13,953 bases of DNA from UBA4644 sp964541085 (GTDB lineage Bacteria; Bacillota; Clostridia; Oscillospirales; Butyricicoccaceae): assembly GCA_964541085.1 (NCBI GenBank), contig CAZIPA010000041.1, positions 1 to 13,953 on the forward strand, read 5' to 3'. The position numbers were made by a program, and so were the translations under genes. Below the pieces are notes generated by a model that was given only the letters and a program-made list of their open reading frames with translations, ran no database searches and was not told where the DNA came from. This document shows positions 1 to 5,782 of the stretch, piece after piece (within the stretch, counting starts at the first letter, position 1; each line of letters opens with the position of its first letter).

Positions 1-11
1 TCTTTTTGCAT
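1..11 (-). CDS. Start of next opp-operon gene, probably OppD-type ATPase (partial)
   Basis: Only the first codons are inside the window. On the minus strand an AAGGAGG ribosome binding site (19-25) overlaps the TAA stop of the OppC-like gene, followed by two consecutive ATG codons (12-14 and 9-11). The second gives a 7-base spacer and the first only 4, so the second is favoured; it would read Met-Gln-Lys. The position directly behind oppA-oppB-oppC makes an OppD-type ATP-binding subunit the expected product, but that identity rests on operon order alone, since no domain is visible. Confidence 0.5.
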
Positions 12-23
12 CATGACCCCTCC

Positions 24-1703
24 TTACACATGGTTTCTCGGGTCTGCCGCATCGGAGAAGGCATTGCCCACCAGATAGAAGCAGATCGTAATGATGGAAA
101 GAATAATGGCGGGGATAATCAGCTGATACCGCAGGGTTGGAGCCATCATCATGGCACGGCCCTTGTTCACCAGGTTGCCCAGAGACGGGGTCTTGATGGG
201 CAGGCCCAGACCGATATACGCCAGGAACACTTCGGAACCGATTGCGCCGGGGATTGCCAGAGCCATCTGCAGCATGATAACGGAAACCATCTGCGGCAGC
301 AGGTTCTTGATAATGATCCGGCGGGTGGGAGTGCCCAGGCAGCGGGAGGCCAGGTTGAAGTCACGGTCACGGATGATGACCACCTGGTTACGGATGAATC
401 GGGCCAGACCAATCCAGCCTGTGATACACATGGCTATAATAATGGTCCGGATGCCGGGCCGCATCACATAGGAGGCCAGCGTCAGAATAATGGTAGAGGG
501 AATGTTGTTCACCAGGTTGTAGAACTCGGTAAACAGGAAGTCCAGCTTGCGCACATAGCCCCACAGCAGACCGCCCAGAATGCCCACAACGGCTTCCACC
601 GCAGCGACGACCAGGCCGATGAACAGAGAGGTACGGGTACCGGACCACATACGGGCCCACAGATCCTGACCCACGTCGTTGGTGCCGAACCAGAAGACGC
701 TGTTGGGACGCTCGTTCTTCACGAAGGCGTTGACCGGCGTAACATCGGTAGGCTCAGCCACTTCGGCATAAGCGGGGTTGATGCACTTCTGGCTGCCATC
801 CTCAGAGTAGATGGTCAGCTTCACCTGAGACTCGGGGATGAACGCATAATACCAGTTGTCATACAGCTGGGTGAACTCCACGGGAGACTTTTCAGAGCCG
901 TTGAGCTTGCCGGCGCCGATAACATTGGGCTTGCCCCAATCCTCGGGCATTTGCAGGTAGGTCAGAACGGTTCCTTCGGGTCCGCCCTCCAGCAGATCGC
1001 CGTCGGTCTGCTTGGAGCTGGAGAAATAAGCGCCCATGCCGCTGTCCGTCATGGACAGGGTGATCCAAACCGCCTGATGATAGGTGGTCTGGGTGCCATC
1101 CTCAGAGTTCACATACAGATAGGGAGTCTCCACGGGCACCTGCACATAGTACCAGCCCTTATGCTCGCCGGCAGTCAGCTCAACGGGTACCTTGTCCTCG
1201 CCCTGGCAGAAGAACTTGGGATTGCCCCAGCTCTCGGGAACCTGCACATAGGCGATGGTGGAAACTTCAGGATTGACTTCCACGGGATCCTCGTCACGGG
1301 TCCAGCGAATACCGGAGGCTTCAGCCTTGGCATCCTCGGTCACGGTGATCCAGACGGCAGTCTCGTCATAATAGTTTACATAGTTGGGGTCATACTGATT
1401 GGGCAGATAGGGCTGAATGAAGGTGAAAATCACCAGCACCAGCATCAGAACCAGCATGGAAACCGCCAGCTTGTTCTTCAGGAACATGATAAAGGTGGAA
1501 CGCCAATAGGAATAGTTGGTATAACCGGCACGCTCAGCCTCGGCCTCGTCGTACTCAACCGGTACAAACTCGTCCGCAGACAGCAGCTGAATTTCTTCGG
1601 CAGTCAGGTCGTCCTTGTCCGCCATAGCCACAGCCTGGGTCTGCTGGGTAATGCCTTCTTCCAGCTTGGCGCTGATTTGATCTTTGGGAGAATACTTGCT
1701 CAT
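24..1703 (-). CDS. oppC: OppC/DppC-type ABC permease with a large duplicated extracytoplasmic insert
   Basis: Second membrane subunit of a peptide-type ABC importer, 559 residues against about 300 for the family. A 75-residue acidic cytoplasmic N-terminus precedes the first membrane segment (about 78-98). Residues 116-315 are the insert. The standard core then resumes with the family's FGT-D-G-D-R-GTR-SL pattern (339-360), membrane segments near 358-380, 400-440, 475-497 and 526-548, and an EAA-type coupling loop near 450-470 (LASRCLGTPTRRIIIKNLLP). The start is ATG with AAGGAGG at 1711-1717 and a 7-base spacer; it overlaps the oppB stop by 4 bases, which indicates translational coupling. The insert consists of two related units, both starting AVWIT. 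The permease identity is firm. Peptide as the substrate is only the usual assumption for this family, and the insert could bind another ligand or the binding protein. Confidence 0.9.
   Translation of the reverse strand: MSKYSPKDQISAKLEEGITQQTQAVAMADKDDLTAEEIQLLSADEFVPVEYDEAEAERAGYTNYSYWRSTFIMFLKNKLAVSMLVLMLVLVIFTFIQPYLPNQYDPNYVNYYDETAVWITVTEDAKAEASGIRWTRDEDPVEVNPEVSTIAYVQVPESWGNPKFFCQGEDKVPVELTAGEHKGWYYVQVPVETPYLYVNSEDGTQTTYHQAVWITLSMTDSGMGAYFSSSKQTDGDLLEGGPEGTVLTYLQMPEDWGKPNVIGAGKLNGSEKSPVEFTQLYDNWYYAFIPESQVKLTIYSEDGSQKCINPAYAEVAEPTDVTPVNAFVKNERPNSVFWFGTNDVGQDLWARMWSGTRTSLFIGLVVAAVEAVVGILGGLLWGYVRKLDFLFTEFYNLVNNIPSTIILTLASYVMRPGIRTIIIAMCITGWIGLARFIRNQVVIIRDRDFNLASRCLGTPTRRIIIKNLLPQMVSVIMLQMALAIPGAIGSEVFLAYIGLGLPIKTPSLGNLVNKGRAMMMAPTLRYQLIIPAIILSIITICFYLVGNAFSDAADPRNHV
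759..1073 (-). repeat. Insert domain B of the OppC-like permease (second copy of tandem domain)
   Basis: Encodes about residues 211-315. It repeats the elements of copy A in order: AVWIT (211-215), LTYLQMPEDWGKP (247-259), PVEFT (274-278), NWYYAFIP (283-290) and LTIYSEDGSQ (296-305). The copies have diverged in the segments between the shared elements, so the duplication is not recent. After it the chain returns to the permease core at the GTND-G-D motif. Confidence 0.8.
1074..1358 (-). repeat. Insert domain A of the OppC-like permease (first copy of tandem domain)
   Basis: Encodes residues 116-210 of the permease. Reading order is AVWIT, a variable acidic stretch, AYVQVPESWGNP (151-162), a PVE-T element (173-177), GWYYVQVP (183-190) and YLYVNSEDGTQ (195-205). 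Each element recurs in the same order in the next copy. The Trp/Tyr-rich, beta-strand-like pattern (proline-x-x-tryptophan-glycine, then tryptophan-tyrosine-tyrosine, then a short turn rich in Asp, Gly and Gln) recalls starch-binding modules of the CBM25/26 type. That resemblance is my reading by eye, not a database result. Confidence 0.8.
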
Positions 1704-2641
1704 CTGGCTCCCTCCTTCTTTGCAAAGCTGATACGGGGATCCACGATACCCATCAGGATATCGCCCAGCAGCAGGCCCACAACGCTGAGAATGGAGAAGA
1801 TGACCACCAGCACCAGAACCATGTTATTGTCCTGACGCTTGATGACATCCACCAGCAGGCCGCCCATTCCGGGGATGGAATAGAGAGACTCGGTGTAGAT
1901 GGAACCGGAAACCGTCAGCAGAATGGAACCGGGGATCAGGTTGACCATGGGCACCACAGAGTTGCGGAACACATGGCGGAACCAGATGGTGGCATTGGGC
2001 ACACCCTTGGCCCGGGCCAGCTTGATATAGTCCTTGTTGGTCTCGTCCACCATGTACCGGCGCAGCCACATGGCATAGCTGGAAATGGAGGGAAGAGCCA
2101 TAGAAATGACGGGCAGGATCAAAGTTGTCCAGTCGCCCTCTTTATACAGCATATTCACGCCCAGCCAGGTGGAGCCGTACAGCTGAATAAAGATGAAGTA
2201 AACGGCATTGGGCACGGCCTGAATGAACACGATGTAGGCATTGCCCAGCTTGTCCATAAAGCCGCCCTTGCTCAGAGCCATCAGCACGCCCAGGATCATG
2301 CCCAGCGGCAGGCTCACAGCCATAGACACCAGACCCACTTTCATGGAGATGCCCATCTTGGAACCAACAATATCGGAAATCTGTGCGTTGACGCGGTAAC
2401 GGTAGGACACGCCCAGATCGCCTTTCAGCAGATTTGTGATGAACCGGAAAACCTGCTCATAGAGCGGGTCATTCAGGCCCATTTTCTCCAGGCCCACCTT
2501 AATCTGGGTGGGAGAGAGCTTTTCATAGTTGTTGAAGTAGCCTTCCTCCGGCATGAATCGCAGCAGCGCGAAGACCACGGTAATCAGAATTACCAGTGTC
2601 AGCATTGCCCGGAGTAAGCGTTTGATCGAGTATTTCAGCAC
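1700..2641 (-). CDS. oppB: OppB/DppB-type ABC permease
   Basis: First membrane subunit of the peptide-type ABC importer, 313 residues and of normal length. It has the family N-terminus (KYSIKRLLRAMLTLVILITVV) with membrane segment 1 at about 9-29, then a periplasmic segment containing GDLGVSYRYRV, then further membrane segments. The ATPase-coupling loop DYIKLARAKGVPN lies at 204-216, followed by FRHVFRNSVVPMV; SIPGMGGLL (255-263) and the C-terminal DPRI are also typical. The start codon is GTG (2639-2641), chosen because AAGGAG (2649-2654) lies 7 bases upstream. The TGA stop overlaps the oppC ATG by 4 bases. It works with the OppC-like subunit as the channel heterodimer. Confidence 0.93.
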   Translation of the reverse strand: MLKYSIKRLLRAMLTLVILITVVFALLRFMPEEGYFNNYEKLSPTQIKVGLEKMGLNDPLYEQVFRFITNLLKGDLGVSYRYRVNAQISDIVGSKMGISMKVGLVSMAVSLPLGMILGVLMALSKGGFMDKLGNAYIVFIQAVPNAVYFIFIQLYGSTWLGVNMLYKEGDWTTLILPVISMALPSISSYAMWLRRYMVDETNKDYIKLARAKGVPNATIWFRHVFRNSVVPMVNLIPGSILLTVSGSIYTESLYSIPGMGGLLVDVIKRQDNNMVLVLVVIFSILSVVGLLLGDILMGIVDPRISFAKKEGAR

Positions 2642-2716
2642 GATGTATCTCCTTCATTTCTTCCGTGGGATCGGCATAATCGCCGTCAGGAGTGGAGTTT
2701 ATGCAAAATTCAAAAT

Positions 2717-2746
2717 GGCTCTGCTCCGAAAAAACAGAGCAGAGCC
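2717..2746 (-). terminator. Intercistronic hairpin before oppB, likely partial terminator/attenuator
   Basis: Perfect 10-bp inverted repeat, GGCTCTGCTC (2717-2726) and GAGCAGAGCC (2737-2746), with a 10-base A-rich loop. On the minus strand it is followed by ATTTTGAATTTTGC, an interrupted U-rich tract, so it resembles a leaky intrinsic terminator between the binding-protein gene and the permeases. Such elements typically make the binding protein more abundant than the channel. It could also protect the 3' end of the oppA message. Confidence 0.6.
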
Positions 2747-2769
2747 GCTTTCCGGTTTTTCACAGGAAT

Positions 2770-2793
2770 GCTGGGGTACTTGCGTACCCCAGC
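2770..2793 (-). other. Second oppA-oppB intercistronic hairpin
   Basis: Perfect 10-bp inverted repeat, GCTGGGGTAC (2770-2779) and GTACCCCAGC (2784-2793), with a 4-base loop. It lies 39 bases behind the oppA stop codon and has no U-run on either strand, so it looks like an mRNA-stabilising or processing hairpin rather than a terminator. Confidence 0.6.
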
Positions 2794-2832
2794 GCAGGAT
2801 ATCTCCGTTAGAGATTTGTTACGGTGGAGAGA

Positions 2833-4947
2833 TCAGTTGCCCAGAGCAGCGCTCCAAGCCTCGTACTGCTCGTCAAACATATCCTGAGACATAGCGGTCT
2901 TATAGACATGCTGGCCCTTGTAACGAGAGGTGGACTGACCCATCATGGCGTACTGGCCTTCGAAGCCGTTCAGCTTGGTGGCCTGGTAGGAACCGCCGGA
3001 GATGAACATGGGGATCACGATGGCGTGGTCCAGATAGAAGGACTCGGCAGCGGCAAAAGCCTCATAACGCTCATCCATATCGGAGGTGCAGGTACGGGCA
3101 TAATCCCACAGAGCGAAATACTCGTCGATCAGAGCATTGGTCTCAGCGGTCTTGGTATCCTGGAACACACGATAGGTATCGGTGTCATGGCAGAAGAAGT
3201 TGTAGCTGTTCTCGCGCTCGAAGGGATCAGCCCAGGTCTCGGGATCCATGAAGTCGGCGCCCCAGTTCAGCAGCTGCAGACCGTAGTTGCCGTTACGACG
3301 GGTGTCGTTCAGGAAGGAGGTACCGGAATATTCCACGATGATGACATCAATGTAATCGGCACCCAGCAGCTTCTCCATCTGCTGCTCCACGACCAGAGAG
3401 GCATTGCCCCAGTCAGACATGGAAGCGTTGTAGTTCATGACAACCTTGATGGGGAAGGTAGCGCCAGCGGCTTCCAGCTCGGACTTCGCCAGATCGCGAT
3501 ATTCCACAGCCTTGGCCTCGTCAAAGCTCTCGCCGGCAGTGTAGGCAGCCAGACCGCCATAGTTGACGAAGTCCTTGCCATCGTTGACGGAGAAGCCCTT
3601 GGGAGTGACAGTGTTGATCAGGTGGATAGAGGGATCATCGCCGGGGAAGTAAGCGGCGGTGAAGTCCACACGATTCAGAGCATGGAAGATGGACTTACGG
3701 AAGTTTTCGTTGTTAACAGCCTTGATCCAGTTCTCGGGCTCATACTCAGCGTCGAACTTGGGCTCAAAGTTGAAGCCGAAGAAGTAGGAGTAGTCAGCGG
3801 TGACGCGGCTGGTGGAAATCATCATGGACTTCTCAGGATCAGCCAGCCAGTCAGCGACGATATCAGCGCCGATGCCGCAGGCATCCACTTCGCCGCGCAG
3901 GAACAGCTCGGTCTCGATGGTGGCAGCTTCGGTGTTGTAGGTCTGCTCGATGCGCTCGATGTAGATGTGCTCAGCATCCCAGTTGTTCTCGTTCTTCACA
4001 TAGATACGGGACTGCTGGGGCTGGAAGGTCTCCAGAATGTAAGCGCCGTTGAACCACATGGTGGTGTTGTCCAGAGCGTAGCGCTCGCCCAGCTCGAAGA
4101 TCAGGTTGGCGGGAGCGGGCCAGTAGGAACCAAACTGCAGAGCGGTCAGGAAGTAGGGACGGGGCTTGACCAGGTGATAGACCAGAGTCAGATCGTCCAG
4201 AGCCTCAACGCCCAGATCCTCATAAGTGACCACGGCCATCTCGACATACTCTTTCACCTTGCCGTCGTCAGTCCACTTGATCTCATAGATGACGCCGTTC
4301 TCATCCACGACATAATCGTCGTAGTTGTCTTCGTCAGTCCAGGTCTCTTCGCCCTGGGGAACAGCAACCAGCTGAGCAGCGGTGTACTCCAGCAGCTCTT
4401 CAGCACCCACGATCCAGCCGTCCATCAGATAGCTGTTACCGCAGTCATACTGAGAATCGCACAGATAACGGGCAGCGGCCACATAGTCGTGAGCGGTGAC
4501 GGGATCCTTCTGTGCGCCGGTGTTGTCGTACCAGTACTGGCCGGGACGCAGATGGAAGGTCCAGGTCAGGCCGTCATCGGAGGTCTCCCAGCTCTCAGCG
4601 CCGGAAGGAACGATGTTGCCGTAAGTGTCGTTCTCCACCAGAGAGTCGATGGTGTTAGCACCAACGGTCAGCTCGGAGGTAGAACCGGAATACAGATAGT
4701 TCATGGTGGTCATTTCGCTAGAATAAACAGCGCGATAAACCTGCTCATCCGCGAATTCACGGCCGTCGGGGCCGACCTGGGGTTCGTCCTCAACCGGAGT
4801 GCTGGGGTTGTCCGGAGTAGAGGGCGTGCTGGGGGTCTGACCCTGGCTGGGATCGTCGTTGCTGGGGGCATTGTTATTGTTGCCGCAGCCGGCGACACAG
4901 GCCAGAATCATCATCGCTGCCAGCAGCAAAGCGATATACTTCTTCAT
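2833..4947 (-). CDS. oppA: Peptide-type ABC transporter substrate-binding lipoprotein (SBP_bac_5 family)
   Basis: Extracytoplasmic binding protein for the OppBC channel, 704 residues. A lipoprotein signal peptide (MKKYIALLLAAMMILA) ends in the lipobox VAGC, with Cys21 as the lipidated residue. A flexible Asn/Ser/Thr/Pro-rich linker covers about 22-58. The mature domain shows family features: the Y-W-DNTG-KDPVTAHDYVAA region (137-158), the acidic LDDLTLVYHL strand (250-259), and a late LLNWGADFMDPETWADPF motif that matches the usual W-x-ADYPDP element. It is longer than a typical OppA (about 540 residues), partly from an acidic Asp/Glu/Tyr-rich insertion at about 195-240. The start is ATG with AGGAGA at 4955-4960. 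It is the first gene of the operon. The actual ligand cannot be read from the sequence. Confidence 0.92.
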   Translation of the reverse strand: MKKYIALLLAAMMILACVAGCGNNNNAPSNDDPSQGQTPSTPSTPDNPSTPVEDEPQVGPDGREFADEQVYRAVYSSEMTTMNYLYSGSTSELTVGANTIDSLVENDTYGNIVPSGAESWETSDDGLTWTFHLRPGQYWYDNTGAQKDPVTAHDYVAAARYLCDSQYDCGNSYLMDGWIVGAEELLEYTAAQLVAVPQGEETWTDEDNYDDYVVDENGVIYEIKWTDDGKVKEYVEMAVVTYEDLGVEALDDLTLVYHLVKPRPYFLTALQFGSYWPAPANLIFELGERYALDNTTMWFNGAYILETFQPQQSRIYVKNENNWDAEHIYIERIEQTYNTEAATIETELFLRGEVDACGIGADIVADWLADPEKSMMISTSRVTADYSYFFGFNFEPKFDAEYEPENWIKAVNNENFRKSIFHALNRVDFTAAYFPGDDPSIHLINTVTPKGFSVNDGKDFVNYGGLAAYTAGESFDEAKAVEYRDLAKSELEAAGATFPIKVVMNYNASMSDWGNASLVVEQQMEKLLGADYIDVIIVEYSGTSFLNDTRRNGNYGLQLLNWGADFMDPETWADPFERENSYNFFCHDTDTYRVFQDTKTAETNALIDEYFALWDYARTCTSDMDERYEAFAAAESFYLDHAIVIPMFISGGSYQATKLNGFEGQYAMMGQSTSRYKGQHVYKTAMSQDMFDEQYEAWSAALGN

Positions 4948-4995
4948 GTGTGTCTCTCCTTTTTCATTTTTGGGCTTATGCCCTATGTGCTGAGT

Positions 4996-5024
4996 AGTTT
5001 ATCACATATCGAATCAGAAATCAA
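4996..5024 (-). promoter_or_regulatory. Probable SigA promoter of the opp operon
   Basis: On the minus strand: TTGATT (5019-5024), a 17-base spacer, then TAAACT (4996-5001), with TG one base before the -10 hexamer (extended -10). Transcription would start near 4990, giving a leader of about 40 bases that contains a small GGGC-TTAT-GCCC symmetry (4972-4983) before the ribosome binding site. Confidence 0.55.
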
Positions 5025-5132
5025 TCTTTCTTTAACAATTTTTCTGGGGGGCACCTTGCGTTTCGTCATTTTACACAAAATTTGAGCTGATTTTTTGTGC
5101 AACCTGCGCATTGACAATGACAACCTTGTAAC

Positions 5133-5157
5133 TTTTCCCCGGGTAAACCCCGGAAAA
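5133..5157. other. Bulged hairpin between the divergent promoters
   Basis: TTTTCC (5133-5138) can pair with GGAAAA (5152-5157), with an inner GGG/CCC pairing around a TAAA loop. It lies between the opp and rpsO promoters and upstream of both start sites, so it should not be in either main transcript. It may be a relic terminator or a protein site. The rest of the 380-base gap holds the two promoters and the rpsO leader, and I see no further gene in it. Confidence 0.3.
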
Positions 5158-5185
5158 ACAATGGTGAAACTCCCGCACATTTTTC

Positions 5186-5214
5186 TTTACTTTTGCGAAA
5201 AGCTGTGTTATGAT
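5186..5214 (+). promoter_or_regulatory. Probable SigA promoter of rpsO
   Basis: TTTACT (5186-5191), a 17-base spacer and TATGAT (5209-5214), with TG at 5206-5207, so it is an extended -10 promoter. Predicted start near 5221. It is AT-rich in a GC-rich region and points straight at rpsO. Confidence 0.7.
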
Positions 5215-5220
5215 AAGTTT

Positions 5221-5312
5221 GCGTGTCCAGGCGCTTAGTGTCCGGCCCGTTGCAGCCCCTTCCGGCTGCCGCATTCCTCACACCGACACTCAGCCCTCAG
5301 GACAAATTATAA
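5221..5312 (+). promoter_or_regulatory. Structured rpsO 5' leader, candidate S15 autoregulatory element
   Basis: The leader folds on itself in nested order: TGTCC (5224-5228) with GGACA (5300-5304); GCT (5233-5235) with AGC (5292-5294); AGTGTC (5237-5242) with GACACT (5285-5290); GG (5244-5245) with CC (5283-5284); and an apical GCAGCC (5252-5257) with GGCTGC (5264-5269). The outer stem begins within a few bases of the predicted transcript start and ends just before the ribosome binding site. S15 is known to repress its own translation through leader structures that differ between phyla, so that role is inferred here from position and pairing only. Confidence 0.55.
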
Positions 5313-5328
5313 AAGGAGGAATATCCCC

Positions 5329-5595
5329 ATGATTCTCAAGGAAACCAAGTCCCAGGTCATTGAAAACCACCGCCTGCATGAGACCGATACCGGCTCTCCC
5401 GAGGTGCAGATCGCCATTCTCACCGTTCGTATCAACGAGCTGAATGAGCATCTGAAGGTGCATCGCAATGACAAGCACAGCCAGCGCGGCCTGCTGAAGA
5501 TGGTCGGCCAGCGCCGCCGTCTGCTGGACTATCTCCAGCGGAAGGACATCGAGCGCTATCGTGCCGCCGTCGCTGCCAACAATCTGCGCAAGTAA
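5329..5595 (+). CDS. rpsO: 30S ribosomal protein S15
   Basis: Primary 16S rRNA-binding protein of the small subunit platform, 88 residues, normal for the family (about 89). The helical S15 pattern is intact: LHETDTGSPEVQIAILT (16-32), the INELNEHLKVHRNDKHSQRGLL region with the conserved H-K-D-x-HS-RGL rRNA-contact residues, and the C-terminal LLDYLQRKDIERY. The start is ATG with AAGGAGG (5313-5319) and a 9-base spacer. It heads the conserved rpsO-pnp arrangement. Upstream lie a strong promoter and a structured leader, which suggest feedback control by S15 itself. Confidence 0.98.
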   Translation: MILKETKSQVIENHRLHETDTGSPEVQIAILTVRINELNEHLKVHRNDKHSQRGLLKMVGQRRRLLDYLQRKDIERYRAAVAANNLRK

Positions 5596-5605
5596 TCCCA
5601 GCCCG

Positions 5606-5632
5606 AAGGGGGACGCTTTCCGCGTCCCTCTT
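5606..5632 (+). terminator. rpsO-pnp intergenic hairpin, weak terminator or processing site
   Basis: An 11-bp stem, AAGGGGGACGC (5606-5616) with GCGTCCCTCTT (5622-5632), containing one G-U pair and a 5-base loop. No real U-run follows (CTGTGC), so strong termination is unlikely. It could be a read-through attenuator or an RNase cleavage site, as known between rpsO and pnp in Escherichia coli. I saw no convincing separate pnp promoter in the remaining 150 bases. Confidence 0.5.
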
Positions 5633-5782
5633 CTGTGCAATCTCCCCGCATCCCGGACGAGCCTTTTAGCAGTTGAAGGAGGGCGAAAGCCGCAGCTGTT
5701 GCCGGTGTTTTGCTCCGCTTCAAATGCTAAGAGCCGCCACGGGAAACCACACATTATATAATAAGAAAGGTGGAACCCCAAA

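Noticed and set aside
6..1835. 609-codon open frame on the plus strand opposite oppC
   Set aside because: It is antisense to a permease with clear family motifs, and its own product is rich in His, Gln and Gly with no recognisable domain. GC-rich codon bias of the minus-strand gene removes stops in this frame.
2824..5085. 753-codon open frame on the plus strand opposite oppA
   Set aside because: It is antisense to a lipoprotein with a signal peptide, lipobox and SBP motifs. The reading has no ribosome binding site or domain and runs across the opp promoter.
5101..5134. TTGACA and short ATTG-A-CAAT symmetry as another promoter or operator
   Set aside because: TTGACA at 5111 has no -10 box at 16-18 bases, and the symmetry is too short to support an operator.
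5757..5762. Perfect TATAAT just before pnp
   Set aside because: It lies 6 bases from the ribosome binding site, so a transcript starting from it would lack that site. There is no -35 box at the right distance.
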